Shown one piece after another: positions 1 to 5,746 of a stretch of DNA of 15,367 bases. Source of the stretch: Clostridia bacterium (GTDB lineage Bacteria; Bacillota_A; Clostridia; Oscillospirales; CAG-272); assembly GCA_017626655.1 (NCBI GenBank), contig JAGAIH010000343.1, positions 1-15,367 on the forward strand. Direction: 5' to 3'. How positions within the stretch are numbered: position 1 is the stretch's first letter; the number at the start of each line of letters is the position of its first letter. The notes below the pieces were generated by a model, which had not been told where the DNA came from, did not search any database, and saw only the letters and a program-made list of their open reading frames with translations. The translations under genes and the position numbers were made by a program.

Positions 1-56
1 AGCACCGTCACCACGGCCAACAGGATGGCCAGATACTTCTTGAAATTCTTCTTCAT
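1..56 (-). CDS. N-terminus of a secreted or membrane-anchored protein (partial)
   Basis: The start codon and 18 complete codons lie in the window and the gene runs off the left edge. The translation begins MKKNFKKYLAILLAVVTVL: a basic N-terminus followed by a hydrophobic core, as in a Sec signal peptide or a single N-terminal membrane anchor. A strong ribosome site (AAGGAGGAATTACCT before ATG) fixes the start. It is the last visible gene of a minus-strand run of small genes and follows the 98-aa basic protein by about 25 nt, so it is probably co-transcribed with it. The mature part is not visible, so no function can be given. Confidence 0.7.
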   Translation of the reverse strand, partial: MKKNFKKYLAILLAVVTV

Positions 57-80
57 AGGTAATTCCTCCTTGAATTTTGA

Positions 81-377
81 TTATTTGGATTTGCGGTAGT
101 TGGCGTACTTATCAGAACGGTAGCGGTTAGTGACTCCCTTTTTGAAGCCACGGGCGGCGGCCGATCTGGCACTCGCTCGGCGGGGGATGACGTACGCCGC
201 GTCCCACCCGCGCTTAAATCCCATGTCGAAGGCATAATCCGCGTCGCTCTTGTACTGCTTACGGTATTCCTTGACCTGGGCGGTTTTCTTGCCCACGAAG
301 TCCTTGGTCTTCTTACCCGCCTTCTTGACGGTACGCTTGAAGCCGGACTCGGGCTTTGTAGTTTTGGTTGCTTCCAT
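81..377 (-). CDS. Small, very basic hypothetical protein (98 aa)
   Basis: I do not recognise this family. The protein is strongly basic: Lys-rich in its first 45 residues (KKAGKKTKDFVGKK) and Arg/Lys-rich in its C-terminal half. The only hydrophobic or aromatic cluster is around residues 47-62 (DYAFDMGFKRGWDAAYVI). Such composition suggests nucleic-acid binding or association with a packaged or transferred DNA, but that is inference. A strong ribosome site (AAGGAGGTCTTCTAT) precedes the ATG. It sits between a 115-aa unknown gene upstream and a signal-peptide protein downstream. The hairpin at 406-443 just upstream may lower transcription into it. The DY..G...GW motif resembles one in the 86-aa protein at 913-1173. 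Confidence 0.65.
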   Translation of the reverse strand: MEATKTTKPESGFKRTVKKAGKKTKDFVGKKTAQVKEYRKQYKSDADYAFDMGFKRGWDAAYVIPRRASARSAAARGFKKGVTNRYRSDKYANYRKSK

Positions 378-405
378 ATAGAAGACCTCCTTGTGTTTGA
401 TAAAA

Positions 406-443
406 CTGCGGCCTGGGTGGGCTTGTCCGCATCCAAGCCGCAG
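406..443 (-). terminator. Hairpin between two small genes (weak terminator or attenuator)
   Basis: CTGCGGC and GCCGCAG form a 7-bp GC-rich stem around a 24-nt loop. On the minus strand it is followed by TTTTATC. The T tract is short, so it may only partly stop transcription between the 115-aa and 98-aa genes. Confidence 0.4.
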
Positions 444-490
444 AAACGTATGTTTTTTAGTCAGTGATCACGGTACTGCACCGTTGCCGC

Positions 491-838
491 TTACTTCAGC
501 AGCATATTGAGCAGAGCCTTGTCGGATGCGCGGAAGGGCTTGATGGCGCACTCATACTCCACGCCGTACTCATCATAGGACTTCACCGCGTAGGTATTGC
601 CGCTGATGACCTTACCGGTGGCGTCGTCCTTGATCTCGAAGGGATTGACCACCAGCTCGGCGGCCATGGCGCTTCCGAAGACGATATCCAGAACGGTGTA
701 ACCGCCCTTATCGGGGGGAATGATGGCCACGCGGACGTCCTTGCCTCTGACGTTACCACGGATGAAGTAGGAGAAGTAGCTCTTGCCGTCCTTCTCGAAT
801 ACCTCGCGCTCCACGAAAATGTTTTTTTCTGCGTTCAT
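491..838 (-). CDS. Hypothetical protein (115 aa), probable mobile-element gene
   Basis: Family not recognised. The protein is acidic to neutral and beta-rich in appearance, with alternating aromatic and polar residues (GKSYFSYFIRGNVRGKDVRVAIIPPDKGGY). It has no signal peptide, no membrane segment and no obvious metal-binding cysteines. The start is fixed by AAAAGGAGGTAAAGTAAC before the ATG. It follows the 86-aa gene by 74 nt in the same direction and precedes the hairpin at 406-443. Composition, size and neighbours fit an accessory gene of a phage or integrative element. A single-stranded DNA-binding or core-fold role would be a guess. Confidence 0.65.
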   Translation of the reverse strand: MNAEKNIFVEREVFEKDGKSYFSYFIRGNVRGKDVRVAIIPPDKGGYTVLDIVFGSAMAAELVVNPFEIKDDATGKVISGNTYAVKSYDEYGVEYECAIKPFRASDKALLNMLLK

Positions 839-912
839 GTTACTTTACCTCCTTTTTCGGTAATATTAGTTCGGTTGATTTGATTGGGTTCTGTTCGATC
901 CTGTGACGGGGA

Positions 913-1173
913 TCAGCCGCCCTTGCGCTGGGAGATCTCGCGGGCTTCCTTCTTGGATTTGCCCTCAGACAGAGCCTTCTTGTACTTGTAAAGGCCCGCG
1001 TGGTCACCCTGTGCCTGGAGATAGCCGGAGCGGATACCGGCTTCATAATCCGTGAGCTCCTTCCCCTCCTTGGGGCCATGCATGTGTACCTTGGCCTTAC
1101 GCTCCTCGGCGTATCCCTTGGCTCGCTTGGACGGAATCGCCCATCTGCGCTTGTTGTACTTGCTGGTTGCCAT
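913..1173 (-). CDS. Small basic hypothetical protein (86 aa)
   Basis: The frame is open further upstream (to 1320), but the ATG at 1173 has a clear ribosome site (AAAAGGAGGTTTGCAC), so the shorter product beginning MATSKYNKRRWAIPSKRAKG is preferred. The protein is Lys/Arg-rich throughout, with a central DYEAGIRSGYLQAQ segment and a helical basic C-terminus (KKALSEGKSKKEAREISQRKGG). The family is not recognised. Phage and element proteins often carry such DY..G...GY motifs. It is the first gene after the promoter at 1369-1397, leaving an untranslated leader of about 190 nt. A nucleic-acid-binding role is inferred from charge only. Confidence 0.65.
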   Translation of the reverse strand: MATSKYNKRRWAIPSKRAKGYAEERKAKVHMHGPKEGKELTDYEAGIRSGYLQAQGDHAGLYKYKKALSEGKSKKEAREISQRKGG

Positions 1174-1362
1174 GTGCAAACCTCCTTTTGATGTGATTGG
1201 TACCCGTGGGCTATTCAGTTGTGCGCTTACATTTTGTAAACGATAATCTGTCCGCTTCTTGCGAAACATCGTGTTTCCTGCGACCTCGTTGCTCCGAAGG
1301 TGGCCACCTGTTCTTTGCAAAGTTCAGAGATCAGATGCGTCGCGGTTCTCTGCGGTGATTAC
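1174..1362 (-). other. Long 5' leader of the leftmost operon
   Basis: If the promoter at 1369-1397 is used, roughly 190 nt are transcribed before the ATG at 1173. The stretch holds a GGTGGCCACC palindrome and a TTTGCAAA palindrome. I do not recognise a riboswitch class. An alternative start, ATG in CAGGAAACACGATG, exists in frame but has a weaker ribosome site. Confidence 0.3.
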
Positions 1363-1368
1363 GCATAC

Positions 1369-1397
1369 AGTATAGCGAATTTCGGTGGCAAACTCAA
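1369..1397 (-). promoter_or_regulatory. Predicted sigma-A promoter for the leftmost operon
   Basis: On the minus strand, TTGAGT is followed by exactly 17 nt and then TATACT. It faces the 86-aa gene at 1173. The about 190 bp further right, up to the terminator at 1584, hold no gene I can support. Confidence 0.5.
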
Positions 1398-1583
1398 CTT
1401 TCCTGACTACCCACTTTTCCTTTGTTTCTATACACTTTTGCGTGTTTTCTGTCTATGTTTGAGACACGTTTTCTCCCGTTTGTTTCCTACTCTTACCAAT
1501 GTCGTACAAATCCGTACAATAAACCAAATTCCGCTTAAAGCAACCCCGACTGACGCAAAGGCAATTCGTATATAAAAAAACAA

Positions 1584-1629
1584 AAAAGAATATCGCCATG
1601 AGTATTTGTACCCATAACGATATTCTTTT
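1584..1629 (-). terminator. Intrinsic terminator after the 57-aa gene
   Basis: A perfect 12-bp stem (AAAAGAATATCG paired with CGATATTCTTTT) encloses a 22-nt loop. It starts 2 nt after the stop of the gene at 1632-1805. On the minus strand it is followed by a T-rich run (TTGTTTTTTT). Confidence 0.75.
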
Positions 1630-1631
1630 CT

Positions 1632-1805
1632 TTAGACTGTAACGTCTTTTGCTTGCAGTTTCTCAACAATGTTTTTTACAGCCTTCATTATTGTGGAATA
1701 TTTAATGTCAAAATTCCACGCATCTTGGCCGTATGTGAGATACAAGCGCGTTTCGCCTATTCTGATTTTCAACTTTCCTATGTTGAAATTCTCATTTGAA
1801 TTCAC
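1632..1805 (-). CDS. Small hypothetical protein (57 aa, GTG start)
   Basis: Family not recognised. An ATG at 1859 would add 18 residues but has no ribosome site. The GTG at 1805 has an excellent one (AAGGAGGTGATTTC), so the shorter form is preferred. The product begins MNSNENFNIGKLKI and ends with a helical stretch (TIMKAVKNIVEKLQAKDVTV). There is no signal peptide and no cysteine. It lies 69 nt after the 82-aa gene and is closed by the terminator at 1584-1629, so it looks like the last gene of the transcript that carries the sigma-like and 82-aa genes. Function is unknown. Confidence 0.6.
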   Translation of the reverse strand: MNSNENFNIGKLKIRIGETRLYLTYGQDAWNFDIKYSTIMKAVKNIVEKLQAKDVTV

Positions 1806-1874
1806 GAAATCACCTCCTTCATAAAAGGACTTGTTTTTTTCGCGAATTGAAAATGTCATCTGTATGAGTTACAG

Positions 1875-2123
1875 TCAATCAACATAGGTACGTGTATAAT
1901 TATTAGACGGCAACCGCTTGCCGTTGATATGCCGCTTTCTCTGAAAGGCCAGATTGTATGCCAGGTCTCTTTTGGGCGTGCGGCGGTAATAGGTATCATG
2001 GCTGGTCAGCACGTTATTTTCTTTCTTATGCTTCTGAATGACCATGACCTGCTTGACGATGAAGCAAGGTGTGCGGTACACGTTGTCCGCTCCCTGCAAA
2101 TAATCGGGCATATAGTTTTCCAT
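1875..2123 (-). CDS. Hypothetical protein (82 aa), coupled to the sigma-like gene
   Basis: The start codon overlaps the stop of the upstream gene (TAATG), and AGGAGGTAGCATA provides the ribosome site, so translation is probably coupled. The protein is basic with many aromatic residues (TYYRRTPKRDLAYNLAFQRKR) and has no membrane segment or metal motif. I do not recognise the family. Coupling to a small HTH protein suggests a regulatory or structural role within an integrative element or prophage, which is inference from position only. Confidence 0.6.
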   Translation of the reverse strand: MENYMPDYLQGADNVYRTPCFIVKQVMVIQKHKKENNVLTSHDTYYRRTPKRDLAYNLAFQRKRHINGKRLPSNNYTRTYVD

Positions 2124-2431
2124 TATGCTACCTCCTGATTCATAGCTTCGTAGAAGAAATCCACGATCTTCTTATTGCTTTTATAGATGTAACTCACCGA
2201 ATACCCCAGCCGCTCTGCCGCTGCCTCGTAGGTACAGCACTCGATGTAGAGACAAACGTACACTTCATAGACCCTCGGAGGAGCCATGCAAATGATTTGG
2301 TTGTACCGGGTCACGGTTCCTAAAATGCCGTTTTGTCCCACCGAATCGAACGCCTTGGCGAAGGTATCCTTACGGGAATAATAGTAGCGAATATTCGCGA
2401 GCTCTTTCTTGATCTGTTCCATTGTTACCAT
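2123..2431 (-). CDS. Small sigma-factor-like / HTH protein (102 aa)
   Basis: An N-terminal helical region (MEQIKKELANIRYYYSRKD) is followed, around residues 67-95, by a segment that reads as a region-4-type helix-turn-helix (TYEAAAERLGYSVSYIYKSN). This layout is common in short sigma-70-like or ArpU/DUF1492-like regulators of Firmicute phages and conjugative elements, which turn on late or transfer genes. That family link is from memory of the motif, not from a search. The ATG at 2431 has a purine-rich ribosome site (GGAAAGGAAAGAAAT); a longer reading to 2455 lacks one. The downstream 82-aa gene overlaps by one base. The hairpin at 2470-2518 lies just upstream and may limit read-through. Confidence 0.6.
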   Translation of the reverse strand: MVTMEQIKKELANIRYYYSRKDTFAKAFDSVGQNGILGTVTRYNQIICMAPPRVYEVYVCLYIECCTYEAAAERLGYSVSYIYKSNKKIVDFFYEAMNQEVA

Positions 2432-2469
2432 ATTTCTTTCCTTTCCCGAGGTCACGTTGCGAGAAAAAA

Positions 2470-2518
2470 CGCCTCTGCAAACAGTAACCTCACTGTGAGA
2501 TTTCTGTTCGTAGAGGCG
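2470..2518 (-). terminator. Branched terminator or attenuator hairpin
   Basis: CGCCTCT and AGAGGCG pair, and the stem continues through AACAG/CTGTT. A small CTCA...TGAG hairpin sits inside the loop. On the minus strand the structure ends in TTTTTTCTC. It lies between the zinc-ribbon gene and the sigma-like gene, only about 40 nt before the latter's start. Confidence 0.65.
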
Positions 2519-2628
2519 AATTGTATCCCTTTGACACGAACCTTACCCATACGGTAGAGGGGAAGGATTTACCCGAGCACTGTTTCAGCCCGACCTTCTG
2601 CTTGCCGTACAGACGTATCATGATTATT

Positions 2629-2817
2629 TCATTGTGCTGCTTTTATGATCTTGATATGCCGCTCCCGATCAGAGTGTTTTTTGCTGAACACGGATGCCTT
2701 GCATACGGGGCATTTGCCGGAGTAGGAGCCGTTTTCAGCTCGCTTGACCTTCATGTAATTCAGGCATTCCGGACAATGGATCGTTATGTCCTTCTTTGTA
2801 CTGCATAAAATTTCCAT
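2629..2817 (-). CDS. Small zinc-ribbon protein (62 aa)
   Basis: Two CxxC knuckles (CPEC at about residues 15-18 and CPVC near 36-39) separated by 17 residues form a classic zinc ribbon. The C-terminus is basic (KKHSDRERHIKIIKAAQ), which suits DNA or RNA binding. The ATG at 2817 has a ribosome site (CAGGAGATTTTCAACC). An upstream ATG at 2847 has none. It lies downstream of the LexA-like gene and is followed about 110 nt later by the terminator at 2470-2518. Many phages and conjugative elements carry such small zinc ribbons. The specific partner is unknown. Confidence 0.65.
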   Translation of the reverse strand: MEILCSTKKDITIHCPECLNYMKVKRAENGSYSGKCPVCKASVFSKKHSDRERHIKIIKAAQ

Positions 2818-2863
2818 GGTTGAAAATCTCCTGTTTTTCCTCGGCATGATCAGAGGAGAAACG

Positions 2864-2916
2864 GATAAGCCGCCTGTTGTGGGAGTGGAAAGCGCGACAC
2901 ATCAGCTTGGCTTATC
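2864..2916 (-). other. Structured leader upstream of the zinc-ribbon gene
   Basis: GATAAGCC and GGCTTATC form a perfect 8-bp stem enclosing 37 nt in the 166-bp gap between the repressor gene and the zinc-ribbon gene. A second inverted pair (CCAAGT...ACTTGG) lies at 2940-2960. I recognise no known RNA class. Confidence 0.35.
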
Positions 2917-2976
2917 TTCTTTCACGCCGTGTATATCTCTCCAAGTCCAAGGGTACTTGGATGATGCTGAATCAAA

Positions 2977-2992
2977 GCACCGTTTACGGTGC
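2977..2992 (-). terminator. Short hairpin at the end of the repressor gene
   Basis: GCACCG TTTA CGGTGC gives a 6-bp stem with a 4-nt loop that includes the stop codon of the repressor gene. On the minus strand it is followed by TTTGATTC, so it may be a weak terminator. Confidence 0.4.
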
Positions 2993-3619
2993 ATGGATCA
3001 CGTGATCCACAACGCCCAGGATATCCCACTCTCCGTCGGGGTGAATGTCTCGATAGATGGGCTTACCTTTCTCGTCCACCTCATCGTTGGCTGGCTCCAG
3101 ATAATGCCGACCGTCAGCAAATGCCAGCACCTTAGCGGTGACTTCCTCTTGATTGAGACGGGCGATGACTACCTCGCCAACCTCTGCGGTGTTCTGTACC
3201 TTGACCACCATGAGATCTCCATCGAAGATACCACGCTTGATCATGCTCTGACCCTTCGCCTGCAGAATGAAGTGTTCCTCATTACCGAAGATCTCAACCG
3301 GGAGAGCCACCGTTGCGGTGATGTTCTCCACCGCCAGCAAGGGTGTTCCACAGGGACAGGAGCCTACGATGGAGGTGTGCTTGGTCTGTCCTACGTTCAG
3401 GTTCTCCGGAATGGAAATGATCCTTCGACCACCCACATAGGCGACCTCGATCAGCTCTCGCTCCTCCAGCGTTGCGATCAGCTTAGATACCCAGCTTGTA
3501 GAGCTGATCCCGCAAGCCGCGCCGATCTCACGAAAGGTGGGTGACCTTCTCTCATGGATATGACAGTCGCGTATGTACTGATAAACGTCATTCAGTTTGG
3601 ATTCGTCAAATCTTCTCAT
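2984..3619 (-). CDS. LexA-family self-cleaving transcriptional repressor (211 aa)
   Basis: The N-terminal winged HTH reads SPTFREIGAACGISSTSWVS (about residues 26-45), very close to the LexA DNA-binding helix region. The C-terminal half is an S24 peptidase: candidate cleavage site Cys90-Gly91 (SCPCGTPLLA), nucleophile Ser125 (GQSMIKRGIFDGD) and general-base Lys163 (EVTAKVLAF). Canonical LexA cleaves Ala-Gly, so Cys-Gly is a variant. Such proteins repress SOS or prophage genes until RecA-coated DNA triggers autocleavage. I chose the ATG at 3619 (GAGAGGTACGGAT upstream) over 3637. A near-consensus promoter and an inverted repeat at the likely transcription start suggest autoregulation. It could be the host lexA or, given the phage-like neighbours, an element-borne copy. 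Confidence 0.85.
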   Translation of the reverse strand: MRRFDESKLNDVYQYIRDCHIHERRSPTFREIGAACGISSTSWVSKLIATLEERELIEVAYVGGRRIISIPENLNVGQTKHTSIVGSCPCGTPLLAVENITATVALPVEIFGNEEHFILQAKGQSMIKRGIFDGDLMVVKVQNTAEVGEVVIARLNQEEVTAKVLAFADGRHYLEPANDEVDEKGKPIYRDIHPDGEWDILGVVDHVIHAP

Positions 3620-3648
3620 ATCCGTACCTCTCAACATTGAGCATTAAA

Positions 3649-3663
3649 AGAACGCTTTGTTCT
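3649..3663. promoter_or_regulatory. Operator-like palindrome at the repressor promoter
   Basis: AGAAC and GTTCT flank 5 nt. The arms match the GAAC/GTTC halves of the Gram-positive SOS box, but the spacing is 5 instead of 4. It overlaps the expected transcription start. A second palindrome, CTCAACATTGAG, lies at 3630-3641 in the leader. Confidence 0.5.
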
Positions 3664-3670
3664 GTTAAGA

Positions 3671-3699
3671 ATAATACCACGAAAGAGGCGATTTGTCAA
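3671..3699 (-). promoter_or_regulatory. Sigma-A promoter of the LexA-like gene
   Basis: TTGACA (3694-3699, read on the minus strand), 17 nt, then TATTAT (3671-3676). It lies about 50 nt upstream of the chosen ATG. Confidence 0.75.
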
Positions 3700-3731
3700 C
3701 GGGTTTCGGAACAGAAAAAGAAGCAGAGAGG

Positions 3732-3759
3732 GAAGGTGTCACTTTTTACCGACACCTTC
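3732..3759. terminator. Terminator-like hairpin
   Basis: GAAGGTGTC and GACACCTTC form a 9-bp stem with a 10-nt loop that overlaps the last codons of the 67-aa gene. On the minus strand the tail is pyrimidine-rich (CCTCTCTGCTTCTTTTT); on the plus strand it is TTTGCTTTT. The direction of action is uncertain. Confidence 0.5.
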
Positions 3760-3942
3760 TTTGCTTTTGGGTTTATCCCGTGACTTGTACTTATAGTAGT
3801 TCTGGATATGCTCCGAAAGTATCAAGTCAAGCGCCGAGGCCCATACGTTGAAATCGTCATCGTGGAGCTGCCCCACATTCGGTGGCTCGTCGATCAATAC
3901 CCGAAGCCCCGTTTTATTGCCAGTGATCTGGATCTCCTGCAT
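3739..3942 (-). CDS. Small hypothetical protein (67 aa)
   Basis: Family not recognised. The N-terminal half is acidic (IDEPPNVGQLHDDDFNVWASALD), and the C-terminal tail is strongly basic (KYKSRDKPKSKEGVGKK). It has no signal peptide and no cysteine. The ATG has a clear ribosome site (AGGAGGATGCAGAT), and a good promoter lies 33 nt upstream. It stands alone before the LexA-like gene, which has its own promoter, so it is probably a single-gene unit ending at the hairpin at 3732-3759. The three direct repeats at 4015-4067 lie just upstream of its promoter and could regulate it. Confidence 0.6.
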   Translation of the reverse strand: MQEIQITGNKTGLRVLIDEPPNVGQLHDDDFNVWASALDLILSEHIQNYYKYKSRDKPKSKEGVGKK

Positions 3943-3974
3943 ATCTGCATCCTCCTTTCTCTGCGGTTGCTATT

Positions 3975-4003
3975 ACTATACCACACGGGAGGGGGAATGT
4001 AAA
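3975..4003 (-). promoter_or_regulatory. Promoter of the 67-aa gene
   Basis: TTTACA (3998-4003), 17 nt, then TATAGT (3975-3980) on the minus strand, with a TG dinucleotide one base before the -10 (extended -10). Confidence 0.65.
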
Positions 4004-4014
4004 CTTACGGGACT

Positions 4015-4067
4015 GGACAGTTTTGAGATAAAGGTGGACAGTTTTTTAGACAGGGGCGGACAGTTTT
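4015..4067. repeat. Three direct repeats of GGACAGTTTT
   Basis: Perfect 10-nt copies lie at 4015-4024, 4036-4045 and 4058-4067, spaced 21 and 22 nt (two helical turns). They sit immediately upstream of the promoter at 3975-4003. They could be operator iterons for a regulator or the multiple binding sites of an IS21-like transposon end; no transposase gene is present. Confidence 0.6.
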
Positions 4068-4148
4068 GTTTCTTTTGTGGAGTAAATTTTTAAACACTTA
4101 TTTGATATGCTTTGGAGCAACATCCTGTTTCTATTGACAACTCACAAA

Positions 4149-4198
4149 AAACAGTGATTATATAGTCGAGCATAATCTCGGATATATAGGCACTGTTT
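4149..4198 (-). terminator. Terminator of the two-gene cassette
   Basis: AAACAGTG and CACTGTTT form the base of a long, partly paired hairpin with inner pairs ATATA/TATAT and CGAG/CTCG. On the minus strand it is followed by TTTTTTG. It lies 45 nt after the stop of the DUF2513 gene. Confidence 0.65.
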
Positions 4199-4242
4199 GA
4201 AATTATGTTGTTGTTTTATTCTTGGATATGAAAGGAATGCCG

Positions 4243-4641
4243 TTATACTTGGCCACCATTTTTTATAATAGAATTAACGACTCCCTCTACTGCCGCAGTA
4301 ATGATTGCGGTTGATATGGTTTTTACTGTATCAAGTATCAAAGGAAGTCCCTTTCGTGTAATTACATCTTTGGTTTTTCGCCAAACAGAATCATCACGGA
4401 CTTTATCCAAATAGTCATTGCCTTCCCAAGTAAGAGCACCTACCCCAAAAGAACATAGCATATTATCTGCATAACGTGCTCTATATGAGTCAATCAAACC
4501 TGCTTCATGAAGAATTTTACAATGATAGGCAATGGTTTCAGTATCATACCCTTCAATTCTCAAATTGTAAAGCGCCGTAGACCTATATTGCTCTTCTATC
4601 TCAAGCAAAATAAGTCTAACTAGATCCATATTTCTCTTCAT
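4243..4641 (-). CDS. DUF2513-like protein (132 aa)
   Basis: The N-terminus MKRNMDLVRLILLEIEEQ, the middle block ETIAYHCKILHEAGLID and the block LTWEGNDYLDKVRDDSVW match the pattern I know for DUF2513, a small family common in prophages and accessory islands. The function of that family is not established. The fold is predicted to be a winged helix by appearance, which would suggest DNA or protein binding. The C-terminus (about residues 98-128) is hydrophobic and amphipathic (LPLILDTVKTISTAIITAAV) and could associate with membrane or a partner. The gene begins 4 nt after the upstream stop, with GGAGGTGTAACACG as ribosome site, so the pair is translationally coupled. It is closed by the terminator at 4149-4198. 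Confidence 0.75.
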   Translation of the reverse strand: MKRNMDLVRLILLEIEEQYRSTALYNLRIEGYDTETIAYHCKILHEAGLIDSYRARYADNMLCSFGVGALTWEGNDYLDKVRDDSVWRKTKDVITRKGLPLILDTVKTISTAIITAAVEGVVNSIIKNGGQV

Positions 4642-4645
4642 CGTG

Positions 4646-5467
4646 TTACACCTCCGATTTCTTGATGATTATTACCATCCTTATTAATATGCCGGTCTGA
4701 TGCATTAAGAATTCTAGCAGTCTCGCATCAACAGCGTCGTTGTGTTTGGCAATGCGATCATTAATACTCTTATATGCACTAATCAGCGGATGAAATAGCC
4801 CTGCTATGCCAGCGTCCACGCCATGCTCTCCAAGATACTTACAGATATCGTTCTTATTTGTTTCAAGGTTTTTAGAATTCCCAAGAAACTCCTGTAGAAA
4901 TGCTTCAAGTGCCTTTCGAAAATTATCCGCTACATCTCGAATATATAGCCCATCCGAATACTGTTTTAATGCAATACAATAGGTTTTGTATGCCACTGGA
5001 TATTCACTCAGCCACTCAAGTGGTTCGGATACTAGGGCATCGTCCAGTTCTTTAGCTCCTTTGGGGAAGATAAATACGTCTTCTCCACTCTCATAAAGCT
5101 CGAATTCAAGTTCGGATTGAGATGCCCAATATTTAAGCGCCTTTATCCATGATTTCCGCTCGGGGGAATCTTTCTGCGCAGAATTTAGCAACACCGTATA
5201 ATAGTATAAAAAGGTTTTCAAATCGCTTGTTGCTTCCATGAGATGTTGAAAAACCTTATACCAGTTGTCTACATATCCGGAGAAAATAACTGGTTCTACT
5301 TTGATACCCGCATTAAAGCAATAATTGTTAAATTGCGAAGGCGAGAGTTCCTGTCCAAGTTGTATAGCTTCCGAAAACGCCATGTATGCCTTCGATAAAA
5401 ACAGTTCTACCTTTTTTTCATCGCATATAGCCAATCCAAGTTTTTTTCTATAATCAACCAAATTCAT
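4646..5467 (-). CDS. Hypothetical protein with HEPN/Abi-like C-terminal region (273 aa)
   Basis: I do not recognise a named family for the whole protein. The C-terminal third (about 175-268) is helical and reads as a HEPN-type module: DVADNFRKALEAFLQEFLGN, a Lys/Asn linker, then NDRIAKHNDAVDARLLEFL, with a compact R-x3-H (Arg238, His242) in place of the usual R-x4-6-H. Such modules occur in abortive-infection and toxin proteins, where they cut RNA; activity here is inference. The first 170 residues are helical and aromatic-rich and unassigned. The gene has its own promoter (5502-5530), a start with AGAGGTAATAT, and is coupled to the DUF2513 gene. The pair is more AT-rich than its neighbours, suggesting separate acquisition and a possible defence role. 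Confidence 0.65.
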   Translation of the reverse strand: MNLVDYRKKLGLAICDEKKVELFLSKAYMAFSEAIQLGQELSPSQFNNYCFNAGIKVEPVIFSGYVDNWYKVFQHLMEATSDLKTFLYYYTVLLNSAQKDSPERKSWIKALKYWASQSELEFELYESGEDVFIFPKGAKELDDALVSEPLEWLSEYPVAYKTYCIALKQYSDGLYIRDVADNFRKALEAFLQEFLGNSKNLETNKNDICKYLGEHGVDAGIAGLFHPLISAYKSINDRIAKHNDAVDARLLEFLMHQTGILIRMVIIIKKSEV

Positions 5468-5501
5468 ATATTACCTCTGATTTTTCATGTTTTTCAATAC
5501 A

Positions 5502-5530
5502 AGTATACCATATTTACGACACGAAGTCAA
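5502..5530 (-). promoter_or_regulatory. Promoter of the two-gene cassette
   Basis: TTGACT (5525-5530), exactly 17 nt, then TATACT (5502-5507) on the minus strand, with TG one base before the -10. It lies 35 nt upstream of the ATG at 5467. Confidence 0.8.
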
Positions 5531-5746
5531 TCAGTTGAATAAATAAGAATGAGGAGTTTTTATAGTAGAGTTTATCAGAAAAGTCTTCGCCCGTCAAGGT
5601 GAAAAAACTTCGCTGAAAACACCCAATCAACCGACATGGATGCAAACTTTTTTCTTGGACACCGAGATGGCCTACTTGAAACCTTGACAGCCGCCGCCTT
5701 TTCCGATGGGGGGAGGGTGCCCTTTGGGCAGAAAGGAGAAAAGAGT
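5531..5746. other. Region between the cassette and the recombinase genes
   Basis: No gene is supported here. A TATAGT at 5561-5566 with TTGAAT 20 nt upstream is a poor plus-strand promoter candidate. A short TGCCC TTT GGGCA hairpin lies near 5718-5730. The recombinase attachment site could be here, but I cannot identify its core. Confidence 0.3.

Noticed and set aside
2786..3544. A 252-aa plus-strand frame
   Set aside because: It lies opposite the LexA-like gene, which has clear domains, a promoter and a ribosome site.
4134..4163. TTGACA with an AT-rich -10-like box on the plus strand
   Set aside because: It overlaps the terminator hairpin, the spacing is 18 nt to a poor box, and nothing downstream on that strand is a gene.
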